DNA of 64,000 nucleotides, taken from Planctomycetota bacterium (GTDB taxonomy: Bacteria > Planctomycetota > PLA2). Position numbers and translations under genes: made by a program. The stretch covers positions 248,001 through 312,000 of the forward strand of contig JAJFFF010000004.1 in assembly GCA_021776785.1 (NCBI GenBank). Reading direction: 5' to 3'. The notes below the pieces were generated by a model. The model was not told where the DNA came from. It saw nothing but the letters and a program-made list of their open reading frames with translations, and searched no databases. The stretch's first letter is position 1. Each line of letters starts with the position of its first letter. Of this stretch, positions 54,028 to 63,720 are shown piece after piece.

Positions 54028-56928
54028 GTGGCGGAACACGAATCTGATCGGCTGGACAGCGCGATGCGCGCTGCGTTCGGACCGCGTCCGCCTGAGGACT
54101 CCCGCCTTCTCCTCCGCGCTCTCGCCTCTACCGACGATCCGCTCGTGCGCCTTGCCACGGGGAGCGAGCGCATCGGCTCGTCGCGCTATGAATTGATCGG
54201 CGAGATCGCGCGCGGCGGCGTCGGCATCGTCTACAAGGCACACGACCGAGAACTCGGCCGCGACGTCGCGCTCAAGGTGCTTCGTCCGGATTTCGCCGCG
54301 GACCCATCCATTCGCGACCGGTTTCTCGAAGAGGCACAGGTTGGTGGGCAGTTGCAGCACCCGGGGATCGTGCCCGTGTACGAAATCGGCCTCCAAGCAG
54401 ACGATCGACCGTTTATTTCCATGAAGCTTGTGCGCGGTCGCACGCTTGGTTCGCTGCTCGCCGAACGGGACACGGCGGAACCGGATCGCGCGCGATTCTT
54501 GTCGTTGTTTGAGCAGGTGTGTCGCACCGTCGCCTACGCGCACGCGCGCGGCGTCATCCATCGCGATCTCAAACCCGCGAACGTCATGGTTGGAAAGTTC
54601 GGCGAGGTTCAGGTCGTGGACTGGGGGTTCGCCAAAGTGCTGAAGGCGAGCGATGGCACAGACGAGCGACCTCTCTCCACGCGACGCACGGAGTCGGGCA
54701 GCGACGAATCGGTCGCGGGGTCGGTGCTTGGGACACCCGCGTACATGCCGCCGGAGCAAGCAGCCGGGCATGTCGACGCGCTCGATGAGCGGGCCGATGT
54801 CTTCGCGCTCGGCGCCATGCTTTGCGAGATTTTGACGGGCTCCCCCCCGTACCGGCCCGAGAAGTTGCTCGCCGTCGGTGAGGCCGAGCTCGCCCAAGCA
54901 GTACGCAGCATCGAAGAGAGCGGTTCGCCCGCCGCGTTGGTCAACTGCGCCCGGCAGTGCCTCGCGTACGATCCGGAAATCCGTCCGCGCGACGCCGAAG
55001 CGATCGCCGACGCCGTAGCGGCGTATTCCGCTTCGGTTGTCGAGCGCGCACGTCAGGCTGAGTTGGATGCCGCGGAAGCGCAGGCCCGCGCCGCATCCGA
55101 ACGGCGGACGCGCTTTGCGATGGCGCTCGCCGCGCTTTTTTTGGTCGGCATTGCCGCCGTGTGGTTCACCTATGACAGCCGCGAGGCGCGCCGCCGTGAC
55201 CGCATGGCCCAACGAATCAGCGTGGAGCTCGATGAGACCCGAAGGCGACATGGGATCGCGCTCGCGGCGAGTCCGGGGGACCTCCGCCCGTGGCGCGAGG
55301 CCCGATCCGCAGCCGCTCGGCTGACTTCGATCGCCGCCCATGAACAAACGGCGGCGGCGTTCGCGGCGAAAGTCGAGCGGCACGCGTTGCTCGTCGAGAC
55401 GCTGGACAAGATTCGGCTTCCGCTCGACCAGACCGCGCGAGGCTACGCTCCGGCCCGTCGGCGCGAATCGGCGTGGCGGGCGAGCGAGTATACGCGCGTG
55501 TTACACGAGAACGGGTTTGACCCTGCGAGCAAAGATCTGGGCGCGCGTATCGCCCGATCGCCTCTGGGTCCCCTGCTCAGTTCGGCGCTGGACCGGCTCG
55601 CGCTTGCCCGGCGGTACGCGGGCGCAGGAGACGTAGCGACGCTGTTTGCCGCAGCCAGCGCCGCGGATCCATCCGCGTCGTCGCGCAGAGTGCGAGACGC
55701 AATCGTCGCCGACGATCCCGCCCTGCTCGACGCTCTGGCGAAGTCTCCCGATCTGTTAAACCGGTCCGCCGACTCCATAGCGTTGCTTGGGTTCGTGCTC
55801 GCCGAGGAAGACCGTCTCGACGCGTCGATCGCCGTCTATCTCGCCGGGCAGCAGCGCTATCCGCACGATTTCATCTTGAACTTCGAGTTGGGGACGCGCA
55901 TCGCCCAGCGCGACTGGGCCGCCAGCGCCGCCGCGATACCGTATCTGCAGGCTGCGCTAGCGCTGCGCCCCGACAGCATCGAAGTTCGCAGGCGGCTGGC
56001 AACGGCGCTGAAGACCGAACGGCGTCATGTCGAGGCGCTCGCCGTCGTGCGCGAGGCGCTTCGCCTGGAGCCGCAGACCGCGGATCTGCACGCGCGACAG
56101 TCGATCCTTTTGCGTTACACCGATGTTGCTGCGGCGGAGAAGGCCGCGCGTACCGCTCTACAACTCGATCCGAGTGAGGCGCTTGCGCATACGGCCGCGG
56201 GCCTTGTCGCCAGCGAGCGCGAAAACGAAGACGCGGCGGTCGCGGCGTTTCGTCGCGCGATTCAGTGTGATCCCGACCATCTCCTTGGTTATCTGAATCT
56301 GTATTTGATTTACATCGATCGCGGCGCGTACGAGCAGGCACAAGCCATGGCGCAACGCGCCCACGAGATTGGCTCTGGGCGCGCGGGTTGGCCGTATCCG
56401 ACGGCGCACTGGGTCACATGGTCAAAAAACCTCGCCCGCGCAAAGTTGATCCTGCCGGCACTCCTGCGCGGAGAGTCGATGCCGACCGACGAGCGGATCT
56501 GGTTCGACCTCGCACACGTAGCGGAGCAGCAACGTCGTCACGGTGTGGCAGCCCGTTGCTGGCGGGAGTACTGGAACGCTGCCCCGACCGATTTCCATGA
56601 TCATCGCGGCATTCGAGTGCTGCGCTGCGCGGAGAACGCCGCGTTGGCCGGGCTTGGGGTGGGAGCTGACGCGAAGCGATGGAATCGCGCGGCAAGAACG
56701 GACTGGCGCCAACAGGCTCTCGCCTGGTTACGCAAAGACCTCGCGTGGGTGAAGCAGCAGATTCTCATCGCGAGCGCCGCCGAGACGATGCAGCTGCGTC
56801 GCCGATTGCGAATGTGGGGCGAGTCCGCCCGATTGCGCGCGTATCGCGACGGCGACCCGCGCCTGCCCGCCGATGAGAAAAACGCATGGCGCGCCTTGTT
56901 TGCCGAAGCAGCGGCGGTCGCGCGATAG
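54028..56928 (+). CDS. Membrane-anchored Ser/Thr protein kinase with TPR region
   Basis: 966 residues from GTG 54028, chosen because GAGGAGG (54012-54018) lies nine bases upstream. The kinase domain (about 52-330) has IARGGVGIVYKAH, VALKVL, HRDLKPANV, VVDWGFAKVL (DWG for DFG, common in this kinase class) and GTPAYMPPEQ. A transmembrane helix (about 364-383) leads to an extracytoplasmic part of about 580 residues with TPR-like repeats (ALRPDSIEVRRRLATAL, ALRLEPQTADLHARQSIL, AIQCDPDHLLGYLNL). It probably senses envelope signals and phosphorylates the sigma factor encoded just before it. Last gene of the block. Confidence 0.9.
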   Translation: MAEHESDRLDSAMRAAFGPRPPEDSRLLLRALASTDDPLVRLATGSERIGSSRYELIGEIARGGVGIVYKAHDRELGRDVALKVLRPDFAADPSIRDRFLEEAQVGGQLQHPGIVPVYEIGLQADDRPFISMKLVRGRTLGSLLAERDTAEPDRARFLSLFEQVCRTVAYAHARGVIHRDLKPANVMVGKFGEVQVVDWGFAKVLKASDGTDERPLSTRRTESGSDESVAGSVLGTPAYMPPEQAAGHVDALDERADVFALGAMLCEILTGSPPYRPEKLLAVGEAELAQAVRSIEESGSPAALVNCARQCLAYDPEIRPRDAEAIADAVAAYSASVVERARQAELDAAEAQARAASERRTRFAMALAALFLVGIAAVWFTYDSREARRRDRMAQRISVELDETRRRHGIALAASPGDLRPWREARSAAARLTSIAAHEQTAAAFAAKVERHALLVETLDKIRLPLDQTARGYAPARRRESAWRASEYTRVLHENGFDPASKDLGARIARSPLGPLLSSALDRLALARRYAGAGDVATLFAAASAADPSASSRRVRDAIVADDPALLDALAKSPDLLNRSADSIALLGFVLAEEDRLDASIAVYLAGQQRYPHDFILNFELGTRIAQRDWAASAAAIPYLQAALALRPDSIEVRRRLATALKTERRHVEALAVVREALRLEPQTADLHARQSILLRYTDVAAAEKAARTALQLDPSEALAHTAAGLVASERENEDAAVAAFRRAIQCDPDHLLGYLNLYLIYIDRGAYEQAQAMAQRAHEIGSGRAGWPYPTAHWVTWSKNLARAKLILPALLRGESMPTDERIWFDLAHVAEQQRRHGVAARCWREYWNAAPTDFHDHRGIRVLRCAENAALAGLGVGADAKRWNRAARTDWRQQALAWLRKDLAWVKQQILIASAAETMQLRRRLRMWGESARLRAYRDGDPRLPADEKNAWRALFAEAAAVAR

Positions 56929-56978
56929 TCGCGCAGCGTGTCGCAAGGCCGTGCAACTTAGCGTCCACCGTCCGCGTC

Positions 56979-57419
56979 TCAGGGGTCCGCTCGCGGGTCG
57001 TTTGCCTGCCGCCCCGTCGACGCGTCGTAGTTTCTCCGAACCATCGCGCTTAAACGCCGCAACCCCAGCCTTTCGTAGAACGGTTGCACGTCGGGATCAC
57101 AAACCAGATCAACCATGTAGAGGTCAGACAAGATGCCGAGCATGCGACGGACGAGCTCGGAGCCGATGCCGCGCCCGCGAAACTCCGGCAGCACTTCCAA
57201 ATGCGAGATGTAGCTGGACAGGACGCCGTCGGAGAGCGCCGCAACGAATCCGACCACGCGCGACGTCCCGGGCGCGACCGCGACAAAGAAATGAGAGCTC
57301 GCGCCCAACAGCTTTCGATGGACAGCCGGCGCAGGCGGATCCGGCCATCCGCGAAAGAACCCGACGAGATCCTCGACGCGAATGCGCGAAAGGTCGTTGT
57401 GGTATTCCACGCCGCGCAC
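56979..57419 (-). CDS. GNAT family N-acetyltransferase
   Basis: 146 residues from GTG 57419 (GTG 57410 is also possible). The frame extends to ATG 57584, but that start lies three bases from the divergent gene and the extra 55 residues lack fold character. The core is a full GNAT: SHFFVAVAPGTSRVVGFVAAL, then SYISHLEVLPEFRGRGIGSELVRRML, the acetyl-CoA-binding R/Q-x-x-G-x-G/A motif, then VDLVCDPDVQPFYERLGL. Substrate unknown. The only neighbours are the kinase gene (convergent) and the TMEM14-like gene (divergent). Confidence 0.82.
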   Translation of the reverse strand: MRGVEYHNDLSRIRVEDLVGFFRGWPDPPAPAVHRKLLGASSHFFVAVAPGTSRVVGFVAALSDGVLSSYISHLEVLPEFRGRGIGSELVRRMLGILSDLYMVDLVCDPDVQPFYERLGLRRLSAMVRRNYDASTGRQANDPRADP

Positions 57420-57587
57420 TAAACCGACGCGGCGCCCGATGCGCCAGCCAAATCTCCATAATCGCGATGTGGGCCGTAGCTCGGGGCGGTGACTCGGTGA
57501 CCCGGCGGCGCGGCGGGCGAAGCGACCCAAGTCCGCGGGCGTCCGGAGTTCGCCGCCATCGCGGCGTGAAGTAAACTCGAACACATC

Positions 57588-57971
57588 ATGAAAAAACCCG
57601 CGACCGCCCTAATCGGATACGGCGCGTTCCTCATTCTGATGGGCCTGGCCGGCTATCTGTCGAATCCGGAGAAAGCCAAGACCGCGCTCCTATCCGGGGG
57701 AACCTTCGGCCTTCTCAATATCGGGCTTGGGTACCTCGCGCTGCGAGGCTGGCGCAAGGCGTTGCCGGCCGCACGGGCGCTGGTCGTGTTGCTCGGAGCC
57801 GTCTTTTTGTGGCGCGCCATCGTGACGTGGAGCGCGTACGCATCGGGAAACAAGGACAAGCTTGTCGCGGGCGCACTCATCACGTCGATGCTGATTGCGA
57901 GTGCCGCGATGGCCGTCTACCTGTCCCGTACGCTCCGTCGCGGCACAGCGGGCAGCGCAGCCGCACGCTAG
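57588..57971 (+). CDS. TMEM14/UPF0136-like small membrane protein
   Basis: 127 residues with four transmembrane helices (about 8-22, 33-50, 62-75 and 92-110). The N-terminal half, GYGAFLILMGLAGYLSNPEK and LLSGGTFGLLNIGLGYLALRG, matches the TMEM14 family pattern (Gly-rich helices with a SxxSG/LLxG motif), known from eukaryotes and bacteria. The C-terminus is basic (RTLRRG). Function in bacteria is unknown. Start ATG 57588; upstream sequence is an SD-poor region. Confidence 0.72.
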   Translation: MKKPATALIGYGAFLILMGLAGYLSNPEKAKTALLSGGTFGLLNIGLGYLALRGWRKALPAARALVVLLGAVFLWRAIVTWSAYASGNKDKLVAGALITSMLIASAAMAVYLSRTLRRGTAGSAAAR

Positions 57972-58204
57972 CAGCGCTCGCGCGGTTCGTCCGGCAGGAC
58001 GAAGAAATCCTGCCCGCGCACGGCCGTTCCGGTTCCTGCATCGGGCGCCTTCGGCGAGCTCGTCACGGTGGCATCCCACCAACACAGCGCTGCGCCGCTG
58101 GATCGACGATCGATCCCACACGGGTGGACTGAGGCTTCGAGTTTCGGATTCAGATTTCTCTGTTCGGTGTTGGCTGTTCGCGCAACTACGGGAAGGAGAG
58201 GAAT

Positions 58205-61200
58205 ATGCACATGCGTTACCGATATCTGACACTCGTTCTCACGACTCTTGTCTTCATCGCCGGCTGCCGAAACGGCGGCGGCGGCGACGCAGAGCCGGAG
58301 GCGGCGACCCTGAATCTGACTCGAATCGCGTTGGCTCCGGCCAAGCTCTGGGCGGCCTGGAGCACGCTGGATCACGACTGCTTTTTGGTTCATCTGCGCA
58401 CGTTGCAGGTGTTTCACACCCGACAGCTCCTCTTGGTTCCGGGCGGTGCGTATCCCCTACCGGTGTCGTTCGGGCTCTATCCCGACCTCGACTACGACGG
58501 ACCGTACGGGCAGCGCTGGCGCTCGTCGCTCGATGCCCGCCTCGACATGCAGGTGAACGGCGATGTGGTCTACACCGACTACCACGGCGTCCCGCACACG
58601 TTTGCATCGGACGGAGAAGGCGGCTTCACAACGCCACTCGGCTGCTGCTCCCTCTTGGAGGAAGTCGACGACACGTACCGGCTGACCGATGCCGATCGCT
58701 GGGTGAAGATCTTCGACCTGAACGGTCTCTGGACGGGACTCCAACGGCCGGATTGCCAGGTGATCCAGTTCACGCGCGAGCCCGACCATCGCCTGACGCG
58801 TATCGACACGCCGGAGGGGCGTACGTACATGTTCGCGTACGCGACCCACTTGCGACTCGAAACGATCACCGACTTCGCCGGGCGCGAGCACCGCTTCTCA
58901 TACGACGGCGCGGGCCGTCTGACGACGATCCGGCGACCGCAACGCGACGGGGACGGTACGCCGCCGGCGTTCCGCTACACCTATGACGCGGCCCACCGGC
59001 TGCGGTCCGTCCTCAACAGCGCCGGACAGACCTACGGAACAGCCTCCTACAACGCGGCGGGCGAGGTGACCGCCATCGCCACACCGAACGGTACGGCGAC
59101 ATACGCCCGCGTCGGGGCGTCCGTGCAAGCGACGGGACGCGACGGGAGTGCGTGGGAGTTTTTCCTTACCGCCACCGGCCAGATCGACCGCATCTTGAAT
59201 CCGGCCGGCGGTACCAGGCAGTACGCGTACGACGGATCCGGGCGGCGCACGGGTGTCACCGAGCCGTCGGGCCGAAGCGTCACATCCATGTACTCCGCCG
59301 CCGTGGATCCGCGCGAGTTCTGCAACCGGATCACGAGCCGAACCGAACCCGCGAACTTTCCGGAGTCGCCGGCGCTTGTGTCCAACTACGAGTTCCTTGC
59401 CGGCACGAACCTGTGGACGGCGCAGATCAAGCCGGATGGGTCCCGTACCGACTGGACCTACAACGCGAAGGGCCAACTCAGCACAACGACCATGCCTGCC
59501 ACGCGTACAACCGAGGGTCCTGAACGCGGCGTTTGGCAGTATCGCTACGACGAGCTCGGACGCCTGACCGAGCAGGAGACGCCGACCGGTTCCGTGACGA
59601 CGTACGAGTACGGCGACGGCGCGGCCGTCTCGACCGACCTGCTCGTTCGTGAGATACGCGATGCCGGGATCGGAGACGATCCCAAGACCGGTCGCCCGCG
59701 TCGCAACGAGACGATCACCTACACCTACGACGCCGCCGGCCTGCGTACCCGCGTCACGAACGCCGACGGTACGTTTCAAACGCTGACCTACGACGCGTGG
59801 GACAACTTCACGTCCATCACGGACGAAGCGGGCATCACAAGCATGTTCACCTATGACGGCGAAGGCCGGCTCGTCCGTACCGAGCGCCCGCACTGCGACC
59901 ATGAGGATGCACCGATCGGTTCAGGGACCATCTCCCGCACGTTCACGTTCGACGTGTTCGGCCAGCCGCTGTCGATCGCGATCGACGACGCGTTCACGAC
60001 CCGGACGAAGACGTTTGTGTATGGCAACGGCCAATACCGTCCGTCGCGGGTCGTGGAGCCGGGCGGGCGCACGACCGACTACACGTACGACTTCAACGGA
60101 CGGCGAACGCTCGAAACTTCGGCGCCCGGCACGGCCGGCGCGTCCTCGACGAGCTGGAGCTACGTCAACAACAAGCTGATGGTCCGCACAGACCCACTCG
60201 GCAACGAAACGACGTTTGCGTACGACGGCTACGGCCGCCGCATCTCCGAGACCGACGCCAAAGGCAACGTACGACGGTTCACATTCGACGCGTGCGGGCG
60301 CACAATCTCGTCGGTACGAGAGGACAGCACCAGCAAAGTACTCGAGCGGTCGCGCCTGGAATATGACGGGCTCGGCAACGTCACGGCGGTCGAGATCGAT
60401 CAACTCACTCCGGATACAACCGAGCGCATCGACAAGTTCTATGACCGGCGCGGCTTTCTTGTGGAGGAGCGCTTGCCAGGCGGCGGCGTGCGCCTCACGT
60501 GTGCCGATGCCCTCGGCCTCATCGTTCGCGAGGAGGAGCAACCGCTCGACCGCGTGTTCGAGTATGACTACGACGCGCGCCGACAGCTCACCGAGAAGCG
60601 TGTGATCCGCGGCGCATCGACGCCCGCGGCGGCGACCGCCACGACCACGCTGACCTACGACGTCGCCGGTCAACTGCTCGGCACAGTCGATCCGCTCAAC
60701 CGCACAACGATGTTCTTGTACGACTGCAACGGCAACATCAGCCGGATGGCCACGCCGGACGGAAAGACCGCGAACTACACCTGGGACGGCCGCGGTGAGC
60801 TGCGCAACGAATCGCACACGGATGGCCAGGACACGCTCGGCGGTACGTATACCTACAATGCCGCAGGCCGCTTCGCGTCACGCAGCGTCAACGGCGTCAC
60901 GACGGCCTACGCGTACGACAACCAGGGACGTCTGGCAACCGTTTCGGTCGGCGGCCAGCAGGTCAAGTCCTACTCCTATGACCGGGCCCATCGCATCCTC
61001 AATACGATCGATCCCGGCGGGACGATCTCCTATAGCTACGATGCCGTCGGCAACGTCGTCGCGAAGAGCGCGGGCAACCAGCGTCAGTCGTTTGTCTACG
61101 ACGGTCTCAACCGAATCGTCAGCGCGGTCGATCGAGCGGAGAACGGCACGGAAGTCGCGATCGCACGCACGTACGACGGGTTCGGCAACGTCTTGTCCGA

Positions 61201-63295
61201 CACGCAAAACGGCATGGGCGTGCAAAAGACCTATGCCAGTGTGAACCAGCCGGACTCGCTGCGTACACCGAACATGAACTACTCCTACGAGTACGACAGC
61301 GCGAACCGCATCGCTTCCGTTGACCGCGGCGGCCAGCGCTACTTCGACTACACGTACGCGCCGGGTACGCGCAAGATCGCCACGCGTGCCCACACGGACT
61401 CGGGGCTCACATCGACCTTCGAGTACGACCTCGCCGGGAAGACGAGGCGCGCCGCCACGACCACGCCGGGCGGCGGCGCCGACACGGACTTCTCGGTCGC
61501 GCGCAACAACGCCGGCCTCGTGACGGAGCAATCTCGCCAGGACGGCTCGCTTACCGAGCGATTCGCTTACGACGCACTCGGACGCATGAAGTCTCAGACG
61601 CATGTGGTCGGGGGCGGCGCCGATCGCACCACCACGTATCGGTTCCTCCAAGACAGCGACAAGCTCGCGTCGATCGCCAACACGCGCGACGGAAGTGACG
61701 CGGCCGTCAGCTACGACGCGCTCGGACGCATGACGCAAGTCGGCGACTCGGTTCTGACGTACGGCGCCGACCTTCATGCCAGCAACATGTTCGACGATCG
61801 GCCGGCATACCAGCCGCAACTTTCCGGTCGGACGGCGCCGCGCGTGGAATACACGATCGTCCACGATCGCTGGGGCCGCGTGAGCGAGGTTCGCAGCAAG
61901 GCCGACAACGAGCTCGTCGCATGCTTTTACTACGACGTGCTCAACCGGCCGATCGTGGCGCAAGAGCTGGAGTTCACCGGCAATGGGTTGCTCACACGCC
62001 ACCGCGTCTTCGACGGCTGCAAGCTCGTGTACGAGTTCTCGCCGGTCGGGTTCGCCGGTTTCGATCTGTTCTACGCACCCGATCCGGCCAGCGACGGCCA
62101 CCTGGCGAGCGGATTCGACGACTCGTTTTTTTCGGAGAACCTCTTTCAGGTCGACGCCCAGTGGGTGCCGCGCCAGCTCTTCAACCTCGACCAGAGCCGC
62201 GTCCAGGAACGCTACGACGACTTCAGCGCTTTGGGCACGCCGCACTTCGAGTTTCCCGACATCGGCGATCCCTTCCGCGGTGCACCGAGCCTTCAATCCC
62301 TCGCCAACCCGCCTGGCTACGCAAGCTCGTATGCGAGCGGTTTGATGTTCACGTGGGCTGGCCCGCTCGATGATCCGTTCCTGCCGCGTCCGTTGCCGTA
62401 CGTGCCGGGTGGTCTTCCGTTGCGCGACGGGCAGCCGCGCGTCGGACCCGTCAACCCGCCGGGCCCCGGACCGTTCGCGCCGCCGGTGCCTCCGGCGGAG
62501 GAAAACCAGCGCGACTGCACGGAGGCGCGCGACCGCGTTCAAGCCGCGGTGAACAAAATGGATGCGATCTGCCAAGCGCTGCAGAGCAACGATCGCGACA
62601 TCAACGACGCCCAAGACCGCCTGGATGAGGCGAACGACCGCGTCAACACGGCCCTGCGCAACGCCAGGGACATCCTCGAGGACATCGCGGAGTTCAACAA
62701 AGCGAAGGGCCGGATCAAGTTCGCTCAGGATCTCGACACCGCGATCTCGCTGGCAACGGGGATCGGCGGCATCGTCAAACAGGGCGCGAAGGTGGCCAAG
62801 AATGTCAACCGCGTGACCAAGCGCTTTGCGGGACCCGGCTCCCGCGTCCTCGCACGCCGCGTGGCCAAGAGCGCGCAGACGTTTGTCAACAACACGTTCG
62901 TAAGCGACACGTCGATGGCGGTCATCAAGGCTGCACTGAAGTCAGGCCTCAAAAACGGACTCGAGATCGACGTTTCGATCAGCGGCTATCTCCTCGCGTA
63001 CGGCCAACTTCTGATGGGCGTCGAAGTCGACGGCGTACAGGCGGAGCTCAAGGCTCAGGCGTATCGTTTCTTCGTCGATCTAGAGCTCGCGCAAAACGCA
63101 CGCGGCCGCGCCGAAAAACATCTCAACGGACTTCTCGACGAGAGAGAGAACTTACTCGGCCAGGCCGCCGACTCGATCGGCTGCCTTGAGGACGCGCTCA
63201 AGGGAGCGGAACCGTGGCGCGAGGAAATCTGGGACCTAGTCAAGAACGGAACCGAGATCAAACAGTGCTTCGCCACGTACGCGGCGGGCCGCTAG
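58205..63295 (+). CDS. RHS/YD-repeat lipoprotein with novel C-terminal region
   Basis: 1,696 residues. AAGGAGAGG precedes ATG 58205. Lipobox VFIAGC (Cys21). From about 90 to 1,280 there are some 25 YD/RHS repeats (TYDAAGLRTRV, SYDAVGNVVAKSAG, YDGLNRIVSAVD, EYDSANRIASVDRGG), which form a hollow beta cage in related proteins. The canonical RHS core end (DPxGLxxxxNxYxY) is absent; the chain passes through a Pro-rich linker (about 1,390-1,440, NPPGPGPFAPPVPPAEEN) to a helical C-terminus (about 1,445-1,696) with a coiled-coil and a Gly-rich hydrophobic stretch. No nuclease, ADP-ribosyltransferase or protease motif is seen and no immunity gene follows, so a toxin call is not made. Surface display likely. 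Confidence 0.88.
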   Translation: MHMRYRYLTLVLTTLVFIAGCRNGGGGDAEPEAATLNLTRIALAPAKLWAAWSTLDHDCFLVHLRTLQVFHTRQLLLVPGGAYPLPVSFGLYPDLDYDGPYGQRWRSSLDARLDMQVNGDVVYTDYHGVPHTFASDGEGGFTTPLGCCSLLEEVDDTYRLTDADRWVKIFDLNGLWTGLQRPDCQVIQFTREPDHRLTRIDTPEGRTYMFAYATHLRLETITDFAGREHRFSYDGAGRLTTIRRPQRDGDGTPPAFRYTYDAAHRLRSVLNSAGQTYGTASYNAAGEVTAIATPNGTATYARVGASVQATGRDGSAWEFFLTATGQIDRILNPAGGTRQYAYDGSGRRTGVTEPSGRSVTSMYSAAVDPREFCNRITSRTEPANFPESPALVSNYEFLAGTNLWTAQIKPDGSRTDWTYNAKGQLSTTTMPATRTTEGPERGVWQYRYDELGRLTEQETPTGSVTTYEYGDGAAVSTDLLVREIRDAGIGDDPKTGRPRRNETITYTYDAAGLRTRVTNADGTFQTLTYDAWDNFTSITDEAGITSMFTYDGEGRLVRTERPHCDHEDAPIGSGTISRTFTFDVFGQPLSIAIDDAFTTRTKTFVYGNGQYRPSRVVEPGGRTTDYTYDFNGRRTLETSAPGTAGASSTSWSYVNNKLMVRTDPLGNETTFAYDGYGRRISETDAKGNVRRFTFDACGRTISSVREDSTSKVLERSRLEYDGLGNVTAVEIDQLTPDTTERIDKFYDRRGFLVEERLPGGGVRLTCADALGLIVREEEQPLDRVFEYDYDARRQLTEKRVIRGASTPAAATATTTLTYDVAGQLLGTVDPLNRTTMFLYDCNGNISRMATPDGKTANYTWDGRGELRNESHTDGQDTLGGTYTYNAAGRFASRSVNGVTTAYAYDNQGRLATVSVGGQQVKSYSYDRAHRILNTIDPGGTISYSYDAVGNVVAKSAGNQRQSFVYDGLNRIVSAVDRAENGTEVAIARTYDGFGNVLSDTQNGMGVQKTYASVNQPDSLRTPNMNYSYEYDSANRIASVDRGGQRYFDYTYAPGTRKIATRAHTDSGLTSTFEYDLAGKTRRAATTTPGGGADTDFSVARNNAGLVTEQSRQDGSLTERFAYDALGRMKSQTHVVGGGADRTTTYRFLQDSDKLASIANTRDGSDAAVSYDALGRMTQVGDSVLTYGADLHASNMFDDRPAYQPQLSGRTAPRVEYTIVHDRWGRVSEVRSKADNELVACFYYDVLNRPIVAQELEFTGNGLLTRHRVFDGCKLVYEFSPVGFAGFDLFYAPDPASDGHLASGFDDSFFSENLFQVDAQWVPRQLFNLDQSRVQERYDDFSALGTPHFEFPDIGDPFRGAPSLQSLANPPGYASSYASGLMFTWAGPLDDPFLPRPLPYVPGGLPLRDGQPRVGPVNPPGPGPFAPPVPPAEENQRDCTEARDRVQAAVNKMDAICQALQSNDRDINDAQDRLDEANDRVNTALRNARDILEDIAEFNKAKGRIKFAQDLDTAISLATGIGGIVKQGAKVAKNVNRVTKRFAGPGSRVLARRVAKSAQTFVNNTFVSDTSMAVIKAALKSGLKNGLEIDVSISGYLLAYGQLLMGVEVDGVQAELKAQAYRFFVDLELAQNARGRAEKHLNGLLDERENLLGQAADSIGCLEDALKGAEPWREEIWDLVKNGTEIKQCFATYAAGR

Positions 63296-63521
63296 CCGTG
63301 GAATCGAAGTAGGTTCTAGACACCCGGGCCCTTCCGAGTTTGGGGAGTTTGAAGACACCCAAACCGGAGGGAGCCCGAGGTGAAGCAACTCTTACTGCGA
63401 CACGATCCCGGCGCGCGGCCCAAACGGCATCCGATTGGGTTGCGAATTGCGTCTACAACCGGGCAGAAGCCTCGGGCTACCTCACGGCAGTCCTGCTCCA
63501 CCATCCGCGACTAGACGAAAC

Positions 63522-63595
63522 TACCCCCGGCAGGACTCGAACCTGCGACATCTGATTTAGGAAACCAGTGCTCTGTCCAGCTGAGCTACGGGGGC
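63522..63595 (-). tRNA. tRNA-Arg (anticodon CCU)
   Basis: 74-base cloverleaf on the minus strand. It starts GCCCCCGTAGCTCAG (acceptor and D stem), has anticodon loop TTCCTAA with CCT at 63561-63559, and T arm GCAGGTTCGAGTCCTGC. The acceptor stem is GCCCCCG/CGGGGGT (a G-U pair at the end), with discriminator A. No CCA is encoded. It reads AGG codons. Confidence 0.95.
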
Positions 63596-63720
63596 GTGTA
63601 GCTGCAGATCCTATTGCATCGTGTCACGCTATGAGCTAGTGCTAGTTCAGATCAAGAACGGAGCCGTGCACAAAGGGATTCCGGCGAGTGCCGACTAGGC
63701 CTTGACGGAAAACGACCTGG

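Noticed and set aside
60878-62614. A 578-codon minus-strand ORF inside the RHS gene
   Set aside because: Antisense shadow of the repetitive YD region; Arg/Val-rich with no motifs.
58205-63295. RHS protein as a polymorphic toxin with immunity partner
   Set aside because: No toxin motif in the C-terminus, no canonical RHS core end, and the next gene is a tRNA.
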